Position numbers and translations under genes: made by a program
Shown here: positions 35,974 to 47,425 of the stretch, in pieces
Position numbering within the stretch: the stretch's first letter is position 1
How the letters are laid out: each line of letters starts with the position of its first letter
The notes under the pieces: generated by a model
Databases searched by the model: none
Seen by the model: the letters and a program-made list of their open reading frames with translations, nothing else
Told to the model about the DNA's origin: nothing
NCBI GenBank assembly: GCA_016584495.1
Contig: WAID01000013.1
Span: 1,488,001 to 1,552,000, forward strand
Direction of reading: 5' to 3'
Length of the DNA stretch: 64,000 nt
Source: Celoporthe dispersa
Lineage: Eukaryota > Ascomycota > Sordariomycetes > Diaporthales > Cryphonectriaceae

Positions 35974-38276
35974 CGTGCCGACCGGGAGAGTCCTCTGTGG
36001 TTCAAATCTGATCCCGACTTTTCTCCTCAGGACGGGACAAGTATGGGACGAGAACAAGAGAAAATACCTTTTTGGAATATATATATAGAAAAAAGAGGAC
36101 GCAACACGGTCCACTTCGTCTTATGTATGTAAGTTCTCTTTTATTATACCAGTGCTCAGATCCCCCGGCTGATGACTTACACTGCACATCTCCTCCGGCT
36201 TCGTATCTCTCTTATCACCACCAGTCATTATCGCCAAGGCCCGCCGGCCCAACTATTTCACCAACAATATCATCTTACCAACAGCATGCAAGGTTCCGCT
36301 GCCCCGCTGGCTTTCGGCGCTCCTCATCACGATGCTGTTTCTTGCTCTCTCTTATCTCTTGGCATTCTTTGAGCACACAGTACTGGGTTGCGCTAGACTG
36401 TCTTATTTCATAGGAATTTCCAAGACTCTAGCCAAGAGCCTGCCAAAACAGCGGCTTGGTCTTCGAAACTACGCGGCAACGCATGACCCCTGCGCGTATA
36501 GATAAGCCCAAAGTCCGAGCCGCCCCCGAAGGAAATCCTTTGCTGGAGACCAAACAAACCGCCCAAAAAAAAAAAAAAAAAGAAGAAAAAAGAAAAAGGG
36601 CTGAGGAGAAAACTAATGCAGGACTTTCTAGCTTACCATTCTGCTGGGGTCGACCTAGCGAGCACATCGAATGCGCATGGAAAGCCTGTCCTCGCCCGTC
36701 ACAGCTCGGATGCGACACTTGCACGTGGGTTTATGCTTTGTCTTTTATCGACATCACACCATACATAGTAATACTATGGTATGACCGAAGACGTCATCGT
36801 ATATATATATATATTTCTTGGTACACATGGTAGTTGCGGGTGGTCCACCCCCAGATGCTGTGGACATAAACATAGACAGGAGGGAAGCGGACCCACATAC
36901 TCAAGGAGCAAGTAGCAAGAAGGCACTTCCCTTCCCCTGGAGGGGGAGATCAATAGCCCGTCGAGAGGAAAGGCTATCCCACGTGGCGTTTTGATGGTCA
37001 ATCGAAGTCACCTGGGGCCTACTGCGGCCTTGTCATTCCTAAGCGATTCGTCTACACACATAAAAAAGAAGAAGGAAAAGAAAAAGAAAAAGAAAAACAG
37101 CAAAGAAAAGGAAGAGGAAGAGGAAAACTAAAATACAACACTGGACTCGTCGTGGTAAGCGTACTTTTTCTAGAGTGTGTGCATGATTGTGAGCAAAGAT
37201 GGTCTTTGTCCGGGACTGCCACGAAACATTACTGCCATGGTAGCAGTCAAGTATTGCGATGGGTGAGGTGCATGAGGAGGACGTGGCTGGAGTGGCGCTT
37301 GTCATCCGGATTTACAGCATTCTATACCGTGCCCAGTCATAGTAGCGATACGTCTCGAGCATAGCTGAGCGGCAAGCGAACATCTATGGGCAAATTCGTG
37401 GATGTCAAGATCGTAAGGTCATCAGTAGCCTCTAGAGAGCATTTCTTAGTATGTCCCTTGCCTGTCATCGGTGGCGGTGCGAGCCGCTCTTCTCTCGATT
37501 TTTTTTCTTCTTCTTTTTTTTTCTTCCCTTTCCCTTCTTTCTTCTTTTCTCTTCTTTTAAAGGGTACTATATCAGGTAAGGGCATATCTGCAATAATGCA
37601 CACCTGTGATCTTACCGTGGTTGCTTCTCGCCCATTGCACAGGTACAGTTCCCTCTGCGAGACCTCGTGAAAGGTCCCTCGAGAAGCGGAGGACCGGGGG
37701 ACGGAGTCGGGGAGCTGGGGTCTGAACGACAAGGGATGGTCCCATAACCAGCGTACCCGCAAGCGAAGAGCCCATGTGAGCTGGGTCCAGCGGCCCATGA
37801 GGTGCTGAAGGAGGATCCTCTCGACCGATAGTGACAGGGGACTTTGGGGGCGGGGAAAGACAGGTTTCGACTCGAAGAGGGCACGGTTCATGGTTACATT
37901 TATACATCGCGCAGAGCACGTAGGGGGGAACTCCACCATAGCATCCTGAAGACCCCATCAGCGCCGGTGGGCCAGATGGCCAGCGGTGACGCGGCTGAGA
38001 ACATGAAAACCTTCACCCGCGTCATGTCAGGGAGTACGCGAGAGACCCTGGTCTACTTTGCTCCGGCGTGGAGGGTGTTGGGAGGAGGGGTTGGGCCGCC
38101 CAACGAAGCGGTCTAGAATGCCTGGCTGGTCGGTCGAACGAAGGTTTCCATGAGGAAAGACCAAGAAGTCTGGATTGACATATGCAGGCTGATATGGGAG
38201 CTCGTGACTAGGGATCCCTGCCACACAGGCCTAATCTCAATCGGGCAATTAGCTGTGACGTGCCTCCCGACGTCAG
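35974..38276. other. Intergenic, 2.3 kb
   Basis: No frame has recognisable coding character. The region contains A- and CT-rich tracts (for example 36566-36582 and 37499-37560) and a short TA repeat near 36800. It probably includes regulatory DNA of the ammonium transporter and the metallo-beta-lactamase-fold genes. Confidence 0.5.
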
Positions 38277-39530
38277 ATGGACGACGGCAAGGGTGGCGAG
38301 GGGCCGACCAGCATCTCGTCCCGGCGAACAGGGCACCGCAGCCCAGACACGGGAGACCGCAGCCAGCACGCTCCCCACCGCATCGACAAGCTGATGCCGA
38401 GACCCGCAGGATACACAATGGGCCCCGACACGGAACAGCAGCAAGCTTCGGTACACAGCAGCGTGGTTAGCTTCAGGGACCGGGCCGCCTGGGCAGCCGC
38501 CTTGGAGTCTCCACGTCCCGTCCTGGTACACCTCAACGCCGACACCACCTGGCTGCTCCAGCTGCCGAGACCAGCGCCCGCCACACGGGGTTCCAGGCGC
38601 AGCGGGGCGCAGCCGGGGCCTCCGGGGCGCAGGAGATACAACATCCTGATCGACCCGTGGCTCCAGGGCCCACAGAGCGACGTCGCCTCGTGGTTCTCGA
38701 CGCAGTGGCATGTCGTCGCGCCGGCGGTGCAGACGCTGAGAGAGCTCGACGGGATCCTGGCCGAGGCGGACGGCGGTGCCGACGAGGAGGGCCTGTCCCA
38801 TATCGACTGTGTGGCCATCTCGCACGAGTTCACAGACCACTGCCACGAGGCGACGCTGCGGGAGCTGCCCAAGACCGTGCCCGTCGTGGCGGCGGGGAAG
38901 GCGGCGGACCTGATCCGCTCGTGGCAGCACTTCGACACCGTCATCAGCGCCCCGGGCTTCTCAGCCGGCACGTCGGACTGGCGCGGGGTGCTGGTCGACC
39001 AGACGGGCACGATACCGCCGTGGCTGGGCATCGGCAGGGTCGTCACGCAGAACAACGCGCTATACTACCACTCGGCCGTGATGGTCGTGTTTGATCTCGG
39101 GTTCAGCCCGGACCAGCGGTCGACGGGTTCGAGGGGCCAAGAGACCGGCCAGAGGGGCCCGGAGGCAGTGATCTACTCGCCGCACGGGATCAAGGGCTCG
39201 GATCTGCAGCGCGTGGAGGCGGCGGGGATCAGGACGCTCGCCCTGCTGCACGGCCTGCATGACGTGCGGATATGGATGGCGGCGCAGTTAAACCTGGGGG
39301 CCCTGAACGGCATCCAGGCGGTGAGGGCGAGCGGTGCAAGGTACTGGATCGCAACGCACGACGAGGCGAAGAGGGGCGGTGGGTTCATCTCGTGGCTGCT
39401 GCAGAGGACCACGTACACTCTCCGTGATGCGGTCGATGCCGAGAAGGCCAAGCTGGCAGGAGACGGGGAGGGTCCGGCCTATGACTTTGTCGAGCTTGGC
39501 TCTGGGGAAGGGCTCGTCTTGCTGTCGTGA
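38277..39530 (+). CDS. Metallo-beta-lactamase-fold protein
   Basis: A single exon gives up to 417 residues. The real start is probably the ATG at 38418 (MGPDTEQQ), because the preceding 47 residues are low-complexity and the conserved body begins at SSVVSFRDRAAW. A strand with Asp (ILIDPWLQG) is followed by the metal-site motif SHEFTDHCHEAT at residues 182-193, then YSPHGIKG and ATHDE, the order expected of the beta-lactamase superfamily. In the first motif the usual second His of H-x-H-x-D-H is Phe (H-E-F-T-D-H). Enzymes of this fold hydrolyse phospho-, thio- or ester bonds with zinc or iron. The substrate is unknown; UlaG-like lactonase or phosphodiesterase-like activity is one possibility. 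The gene has no introns and no frame breaks. Confidence 0.75.
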   Translation: MDDGKGGEGPTSISSRRTGHRSPDTGDRSQHAPHRIDKLMPRPAGYTMGPDTEQQQASVHSSVVSFRDRAAWAAALESPRPVLVHLNADTTWLLQLPRPAPATRGSRRSGAQPGPPGRRRYNILIDPWLQGPQSDVASWFSTQWHVVAPAVQTLRELDGILAEADGGADEEGLSHIDCVAISHEFTDHCHEATLRELPKTVPVVAAGKAADLIRSWQHFDTVISAPGFSAGTSDWRGVLVDQTGTIPPWLGIGRVVTQNNALYYHSAVMVVFDLGFSPDQRSTGSRGQETGQRGPEAVIYSPHGIKGSDLQRVEAAGIRTLALLHGLHDVRIWMAAQLNLGALNGIQAVRASGARYWIATHDEAKRGGGFISWLLQRTTYTLRDAVDAEKAKLAGDGEGPAYDFVELGSGEGLVLLS

Positions 39531-40820
39531 CAATCATCATCTGCCCGCCAGTGACCTGGTGGCATGGCGAGAAGGCACATGGTGAGAGAACATCACCACA
39601 GGATAATTCCCTAGTACATCATGGGAGGGTGGGATCTGGAACAAGCTACCATAATCTTCAGAGGCACCAGACGACCATACAAACCTTGGGGAGGCTGTCA
39701 TCTGCATATGAACAGCAGACGGTGCAAAACTTGTGTCTAGAGCACAGATGCGTCTGTATTTGTATTTTTTTTTTCCTTTTTCCTTTCTTCTTCTTGTGTT
39801 GTTTTTGATTTTCCTGGAGGTGGGTGAGGAGAGTGTCTAAATAAATAAATAAACATCAAAGAGGGAGGGGGAAGCCGTTTCGGTTTTTTTTGGGGGGGGG
39901 GGGGTTTTTTTTTGGGTGGGGTTCCTGGAATACAGCTCGAGGCGCTAGCGGGTGGGGGTAGAGGAGCACTGACCAGGTTTCCACCGTGCCTTCTTTGCTG
40001 GCAGCTGCGGGGGTGCAAAGCCGCTCAGATTTTGGCCCGCAGTGAGGCAACCTTGCAAAATAAGCCCGAAAAAAAAAGAAGAAAAAAAAAAAAAGAGAGA
40101 CAGTGAGAGTGGAAGAAAAAAAAATCCATCACGGAGCTGCTCCCCAGTCAACAACCACCAACGGTCAGACTTCTACCACTTTCCCTACTGCTCTGCTGCT
40201 CCTCTCCACGCCATACCTTCCACCCCGAGGGGCAGCCAGATCCCATCACAAGACACCTTTCCTGGGCTTTCTGAGTTTGTTGTGGTGAGCAGTCGGACTC
40301 TGATTTGTCAATCCCTGTGCGCCACACCCAACGTCTCCGAGAAAGGAAGAGAAGAAGAGAAAAAAAAGAAAGAAAGAGAAAGAGAAAAAAAGAGTTGGTC
40401 TCGCGCTGTACTTCTTTCTAACGACTTCTTGCCCGTCTCCAACAGCACCGTCCCGGCTCAGACGTCACACCACATCAACAATACCGCCGCCCGCCTCTCC
40501 CTGACGAGGGGCCAGCACATCCAGGGTCATCCTACTGCCCTCTCTCTTTGGTTTTCTTCTTCTTTTTTCTGTCTTCTTCTTCTCCTCCTTCCTGTCCAGA
40601 TGGTCAGGTGGCCTGCACAGCATCATCGACCCATGCACGATCCTCGGCGAACCGCACCGTCGCTCCTTTCCAACCCCCCCACGATCCTTCCCGCCGTCAC
40701 GGTCACGGCTCCTGCTGTCGCCCTCAGGCCGACTTGGAGTCTCGAGCCTGGGCTCTGTGACCTATCCGTTCACACGCTGTCTGTCGTGTAGCCTCGTCCT
40801 CCCTCGCCGAGGCCACCACC
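39531..40820. other. Intergenic with homopolymer tracts
   Basis: About 1.3 kb. It contains a T8-G13-T9 tract (39884-39913), several A-rich runs (40067-40096) and CT-rich leader sequence of the next gene. No coding potential is recognised. Confidence 0.55.
39884..39913 (+). repeat. T8-G13-T9 homopolymer tract
   Basis: A run of eight T, thirteen G and nine T follows the 3' end of the metallo-beta-lactamase-fold gene. Such G runs can form G-quadruplex DNA and are also a classic place for length miscalls. Confidence 0.8.
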
Positions 40821-43237
40821 ATGGCGCCCTCGACCGCCCCAGCCGCGATGGCCGTCCCCTCTGGCCCTGGTCTCGCCAGCCCAGCTGCCCGGAGGCCTTC
40901 TGCTGCCAAGCCCGCCTCCCGCAGGCGTATCGAGCCCGTCATTCCCCTGACCTTCCTGCAGCGCCGACAGAACACCCCGACTGCTGGCACACAGCTGCCC
41001 CCGTCTCCTCTCCGGACAAGCCAGAACACCCCACCGACGCCGAAGCGGGACAGCGAGGAGCGGCTTCAGCCCACCCTCAGCCCACCCCTCAGCCCGAGCC
41101 CGAGCCTGGGCAGGAGCCTGGGCAGGCGGAGGTCGCTGCAGGCGGCACCGCGCTGGAGGACAACGCCTCTGCATCAGCCTCTACCCAGGGGGCACGAGCA
41201 GGAGGAGGTCGCCGCCACAGCAGTCGAGGCTGACCTGCCTCCCTGCGAGGAGCCGCAGCCAGACACCGCTGGCTCCCCAGGCACGGGGCCACGCCAGCCC
41301 GTCGCAGGCCCCCGGGGAGATGACGCCTCCTCCTCCTCCCTCCAGGTATGGGCCCCAGGGAGGAGAAACACACAAGACGTTGCATTCCTCTGACCGAAAG
41401 AACCTCTTCTCTAGATACTGCCCCAAGCGCCCCGTCTCCGGCCTCCTTTCCTCCCGTCTCGTCACCGTCTCCGCCTAACAATACGGAGCCCTCCTTCTAC
41501 CCCGCCAACAACCACCCGGCCCACCCGCTGGGTCCCGTTCCTGAGCCCATGGGCCTGCCGACACACCCTCCTCTTGACCACTCCCGCATGCACCAACACC
41601 ATCCCAGCAACGGCAGTCTCGTCTTTGGCAGCGGCCTCGAGGGGTCTAACACAACCTCTCCCCTGCCTCACCCCGGCGGTGCCTTCCTACCTCCTCCTCC
41701 TCCTCCTCCTCCGATCCACATGGCGCCTGAGCACGTCCCCGTCACGGGTGTGGGTGCACATGGGCGGCCTGTCTTGGCCCCGGCGCCCATCGATGTCCAC
41801 GCACCCATGATGATGAACCACGGGCCCCTCACTCCTCACAGCCTCCACGGGTCGCACTCCTCGCGGGCCGAGGACTTTGGGCCCAAGGTGCTGCCGGTCA
41901 ACGGGGTCAACGGGGCCGGGGTCGGACGCCCTGTGCTGCCTCCTCCAGCCCCCCGGCCGGCATTCCTACCACCCCAGCAGCCAGGGCCCTTCAGTCCCGA
42001 CGGCTTTGGCGCCGTCGGCGACGCCATGGCGTTCTCGGACTTCATCAGCTCCATGTTCGCGAGGCCCGAGTTCGCCGACTGCGAGGTGGTCCTCGCCCTC
42101 CCCGACCACCTCACCCCCACGAACTCGTGCTTCCCGGGTATGCACGGCGGGCCCCTGCGGCTCCCTGGCCACCGGCTTGTGCTGTCTCAGCACCACCTCC
42201 TGCGCAGCATGATCCAGGAGCAGGCTCGGCTGGGCGACGGGCCCTGCGAGGTGCGCATCGAGTCGGACGACCCTTTCCTGCGGGCCGACGGCATGTGGCG
42301 CGCCATCAAGCACCTGTACGGCTGTCGCTACGTGCCCCTCCCGCACCACCTGGAGGCGCAGCCCGATGCCGAGAAGTTCCACTTCGCGCTGGGCTACGCT
42401 GCGGCCGGCGCCCGCCTCAGGTGCCGGCCGTCTCCGTCGGCGCGGTGCAGGAGGCATCCAAGCTGCTGAGCTGGGACACGGTCGAGAAGGGGCTGGAGTT
42501 CGCCCTGACGGGGCTGCGGGCCCAGCGGGCTATTCACGTCCCGCACAACTTCCCTACCTTCCGGTTCAGGCACGGCGTCTATGTCGGCGAGCTGGTGGAG
42601 AAGATCGTGCTGTTCCTCATCACCTGCTTCCCGGCCAACTTTGCGCTGGACACCACCGTGGACGATCCGACCTACGCGCGCCTGCCGGCCCTGTCCGCCG
42701 CGCCTCGGGGATCCGGCTGGGGCGGCGCCAGGATCCAGCGCGAACGGGGGCCACGGCGGATCTCGGGTGTCCAACATGAACATTAAGTTTGGCGACATGG
42801 ACCTGAGCGAGGCCAACGGACACAACAGGCCCCAGCCGTCCCCGCAGCAGCAGCAGCAGCAGCAGCAGCCCCAGCCCGGCCAGATCCGGCCCGCCCTGTC
42901 TCGCATGCTGCTCAACCTCCCCTTTGAGGTGCTGCGGCTTGTCCTGGAGACGAACAGCATCGGGGAGAGAAACCTGGGCTGGCAGACGGCGCAGGAGCGG
43001 CGCCTCATCATGCCCGAGGTGATCGCCGAGAGGGAGTCCCGCCGCCTCCGCTTTGCCGGGGAGCTGATGGCTGGCAGTTACCAGGGGCCCGTGCCCATGG
43101 ACCAGCTGCACAGCAAGACCGCGCAGCCGATGGACCTACCGTGGGCAAACGTATGCTGGAGGGAGGAATGTGTGCCCTACACCGCCGAGGTCTTCGCCAT
43201 GGACCGGCGGTGGGTGCCTCTCGGGAACGCCTTCTGA
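40821..43237 (+). CDS. BTB/POZ-type protein with long Pro/Ser-rich N-terminus, frame-broken
   Basis: Exon 1 is 40821-41345 and exon 2 runs 41415-43237. The N-terminal 400 residues are low-complexity, with Pro, Ser, His and Glu runs. A BTB-like domain follows (FSDFISSMFARPEFADCEVVLALPD, then GHRLVLSQHHLLRSM and an ALGYAAAG helix), then a helical segment (WDTVEKGLEFALTGL) and a conserved C-terminus ending DRRWVPLGNAF. A CAG run (42846-42869) encodes poly-Gln. The product is probably an adaptor, perhaps for a CUL3-type ligase, which is inference from the domain. At least four breaks interrupt it: one base missing near 41055 and near 42418, one extra near 41192 (G run) and near 42706. The conserved halves on each side are unmistakable. 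The phase of the intron also implies one more missing base in exon 1. Confidence 0.68.
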
Positions 43238-44940
43238 GCAAGAGGCGACTCGACTCCGGACGACGGGATGACTGGTGACGGGGTCTTTTTTTTTTAACTC
43301 TTTAACCTCTTCTACTTCTTATTTTCATACGGGTTCTACAGTGCGTTTTGCGGGGTTCACGACAAATTGGCAGGAGTCTGAAAAAGTGGAATTATTTTTA
43401 TTTATTTCTGCACGATGGACCCTGGCTACGGCCCTCGTCCTTGCTTTGGGTTGAGGAAAAAATGAACAAATAATCGGGAACGGAATAAAAAGGCAGAACA
43501 AGCATTGCGACGGGTGTTGGAGTATGTTCTACTGGACTGGATTCTCAAACGGGGGGAAATTATTTGGCCGTCTCGACGAGAAGGGATCTTGCCTTCCGAG
43601 GAGAGAGAAAAGGGAGGGGAGGGGAGGGGAGGAATAGGTGGACGGTGTCGTCCGTCCTTGATCAGCACAGAACGGGTTTACATTTCTAAACTGGTCGATC
43701 CTGTTCCCAGCCTATGACGGTCCAAGGGGGGGGGGGGGAGGCGGGACAAGATACACCAAGGCAGGGCACACGAGTGCCTAGGCTGCTATGGATAATTCTA
43801 CGGACGAGGTTTCCTGATGACGAGACCACAGATAATGACCACGGAGGAACTTGCATTTTGGGAGGCTTGCGGACAGGCGGTTAGGAAACCGACCCAGTAT
43901 AAGCCAATACGTATTCAAGTCCAGTTCCAGTTCTTGATTGTCTGCGATTTCTCTAAGATCATACCAGCTTACAGGTAAGGGTCTGCGTGTGGATGTCTGA
44001 GAGGGAGAAAAAGGAAAAAGAAAAAAGAAAAAAAGAGCAAAGTTGGCATGTTGGTATTACTACTACATTAGTATACGGTACAGGTCGTGGAGCTAGGGTG
44101 GTTCGTACCACACACTGGTTTGATTCTGCTACCCATCTGGGCCTGGGTGTGTCGTCTCACTACCGCTGAAAGGCCCCCTACCCTCTACAAACTGCCCAAC
44201 CTAGGAATCTGTAGGTAAATCAAAAAGAAAGAAAAGGGAAAAAGGAAGAAAATATTCCTTCAGGTCACTCTGCAAGATCAAAAAGGGGGCCCATTCCCAA
44301 TCAGGCTGGTTGCACGGCCAAGAGGAGACGAAGAAGAGAAAGATAAAAAAGAAAGAAAAAAAAGAAAGTGGAAAATTGAAATGACGTTGAAATATCCGTC
44401 CAGGGACATTTTCATGCACGGATCGATATAGTTGCCAGATCCGGGGTAAAGGCCCCCCCCTGAAGCAGCGCCTAGGCTAACTGCGCTATGTACTTAGTAC
44501 AGGGTGTGGGGGGGGGTGCAGGAGCAGGGGACGGGCGGGCATGAACAAGGTCAACAGTGCTGCAGCAGCCGAGGCACGTGGAAGTACGAGAGAGAGAGGG
44601 AGAGGGACAGGGAGGACAAGCTCAAGCCCGGAACCTCAACCAACCCTCACGCCTAACCTTGTCCCTTTACCGACCGGCTCAACGGTCAGACCATGCTATT
44701 TCTGCTTGCCTTGGCTAGTCACAGATCATCTCCATGCATTCTCCATCCCGGAGATCACATTCGGATTCGTCGTCGGACCTCCACACCAGCTCGTGACTGA
44801 GGAGGTTCTCGTAGAGGGACGGGAACAGTACAAAGCTAGGCCTGTGTGTGCCGCCTTCACATGCCTGCTGCTGTCGCTGCCGACACGCCCCAGACTGCTC
44901 TGTGTAAGCCTCCAGTCCGCCCTCTCCTCCTGCCACACAG
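43238..44940. other. Intergenic and 5' region of the TMEM135-like gene
   Basis: About 1.7 kb. It contains A/G-rich tracts and a possible upstream exon of the next gene beginning ATG at 44734 (MHSPSRRSHSDSSSDL), whose phase does not fit the known acceptor at 44940. Nothing else recognised. Confidence 0.45.
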
Positions 44941-47425
44941 ACTTTGCACCCTCAATCCGTAGGAGGACCGCACTCCTCTGACCCAGCCACCATTCAGCAC
45001 TACAGCTACCCGGCCCTCGAGCTCCCGTCCAGCCCCGGCGCCTCCTCGACCTCGTCTGGCGGCAGCCCCAAGCTCACCGTCTCCCCGAGCTTCAAGACCT
45101 TCCGCCACTCCATCTACGCCTCGAGGACCCGCCAGCGCAGGCCAAAGCTCACACGCACCGTCCCTGAAGCGTCTGGGCCGCCCACGACGCCCACAAAAAC
45201 AGCAGGAGCAGAAGAAGCTGCTGCTGCTGCTGCTGCTGCTACAGAAGAAGGAGAAGAAGAAGAAACAGAAGAAGAAGAAGACGACATGGCGTCCTCCTCC
45301 AGCGGCGGCGGCAGCGCATCAACCCCTGCCTCCACCCCCCAGCCGCCTCCTGGTCCCCGTCGTGCCTCTGGTGTCTCTGCCAGGGCCACCTCCGACCCGA
45401 TCCTGCGCAACACCCTGCGGTATACCATCTCGGCGCGCGAGTACGCGCTGCTGCACCGGTACATCCTCTCGCGCTCGAGGCAGGTCAAGAAGCGCGTGCC
45501 GAGCGTCGAGACCGTCAACAAGATCATGAACGGCGACCCCAGCGTGAGCAGCCCCAACAGCCGCAGGCACAGGCGCCACAGCAGCAAGGGGAAGGAGCAG
45601 GAAGCCGCGGCCGGCGGGAGCAGGTCGCTGGACGTCAAGGACGTGGGCAGCACGAGCGCCGGGGCGGGCGCGGGCGCCGGGGCTATGGTCGGCGCCGACG
45701 ACTATAACGCACGCGCCGTCAGGCACTCGCTTCGGGTGTTTGGCGCGACAGCTGCGGCGCTGAAGGTGTATGGGCTGGCCGCGGAGAAACTGATGGGCGC
45801 CAGGAGGACGTGAGTATCTATCTGCCCTGCACGCGCACCCGAGCTGATGACGTCTCCCCTGGAGGAGGAGTACTAACGCTGCCGCCTCAGCCCGAGCCCG
45901 AAGAAGCAGCCTCTGTACAGGTCGCCCGTGTTCCGGCTGTCCTTGTCCCTGAGCTCGATCCTCCTGCTCTACCGGTTCCTGTACCGCTTCTTCTGGCGGT
46001 TCCGACAGGAGATCCTCGACCCCAACGCCGAGCCCTTCCGGACGCGCAATCCGCTCGTGACCCGTGCCCTGACGTCCATATACACGCCTGCGATCGGCGC
46101 CTCGATGGCGGGCCTGGCCCTTGGTGTGTATCCGGCAGAGCAGCTGCGCGTGACCATTGCCATATACGCCGCGTTCCGGGCGCTGGAGTTTGGGTGGAAC
46201 CACGTGGAGGATACCGGCATGGTCTGGGGCCGGGAAAAGGGCGGCCGGCTGAAGAGGAGGCCGTGGTGGTTCGGCAGCTGGATGGTGCAGCCTTTTGCGT
46301 TTGGCCAGCTGTTACATGCGTTTGTCTTTGACTACGACTGCTTTCCCACGGTAAGAGAGAGAGAGAGAGAGAGAAGCCAATCCTGCCCCCCCCCCCCTTT
46401 GCGATGAACGGTTGTGTCTTGTGGGTCAAGGGCTGACATGGGCATCTGCGTTCAGGCTTATGGCGACTTTATCATGAAGAACTCGTCGTCCTACATACAC
46501 AGGCGACCAGAGGACTACCCTGCCGCCCTGAAGTGGCCGAGCACACGACAGGTCGTGGACAGCCTGGCCCAGATGGCCAAACTGAACTGGCCGTAAGTCA
46601 TCTTCAGCCTCCCCCTCCCCTCCCCCCCGACCACGCGTGAGAGAGAAAACATAGAGCTGACCCGGTCCCGCGCCAGGCCACACGTGTCACCCATCCTCTT
46701 CCCAGACAAGGAGGAGACGCTCCCGCCAGCCCTTGGACACATCGCACCCATCACGGACCCGGCGCACCCGCTCATCACCTCGCTGAGCTGTGCCCTCCTG
46801 CACCCCGACGACCCGTCCTGCACCAAGACCTTTATCACGTTCTGGGCGCGCTCGTTCCCGCTGCTGGCCCGCTTCTTCCTGGTCATCTACTCGGCGCTCA
46901 TGATACCGCGGTACAAGGCCCTGTACCATGCCCCTGTCACCACGCTGTACAGGCTCCTCATGCGCGTCCTCAGCATGTCCACGTTCGTGACGGGCTCCAT
47001 CTCCACCGCCTGGGCGTCCATCTGCTTCTTCCAGAGCTGGCTCCCGCGCTCGTTCCTCTCCACCCAGCGCTTCTTCCTGGGCGGGTTCCTCGCCGGCTTC
47101 TGGGCCTGGGTCGAGCGCAGGAGCGGCAGGGGTGCGTTCCTGTACTCTGCGCGGGTCAGCGTGGACTCCCCTGTGGAAGGTGGGCATCAAGAGGCGGTGG
47201 TGGAAGGCGATGCGCGCCGGGGACGTGTGGGTGTTTGTCCTCGCGGTCATGATCACGGGCATGGTCTACGAGAAGGACAAGGAGGCCGTGCGGGAGGAGA
47301 GCTGGCGGAAGGGCATCAGCTGGATCAGGGGCCAGGGCTTCAGGGACTGGGCGATGGAGGCGATTGAGGATGCCGAGGAGGAGGAGGAGAGGGAGGAGGA
47401 GGAGGAGGAGGAGCGCAGGGGTTAG
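44941..47425 (+). CDS. TMEM135-like membrane protein, 5' end unresolved
   Basis: Exons are 44941-45809, 45891-46350, 46456-46592 and 46677-47425; the first intron has a TACTAAC branch. The protein opens with a Pro/Ser-rich region, poly-Ala and poly-Glu runs coded by GCA/CTG and GAA repeats, then ARAVRHSLRVFGATAAALKVYG and helices (LSSILLLYRFLYRFFWRF, ALGVYPAEQLRVTIAIYAAF). The C-terminal part (QSWLPRSFLSTQRFFLGGFLAG) resembles TMEM135 and peroxisomal PMP52-type proteins, which carry a Tim17-like domain. A peroxisomal membrane role is inferred. One extra C in 47168-47171 breaks the last exon; dropping it gives SVDSLWKVGIKRRWW and continues to a Glu-rich end. The true ATG lies further upstream and is not determined. 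Confidence 0.72.

Noticed and set aside
41348..41414. Start codon at 41348 for the BTB-type protein
   Set aside because: The ATG lies inside the intron whose acceptor is at 41414; the upstream exon is in a coherent frame, so this is not the start.
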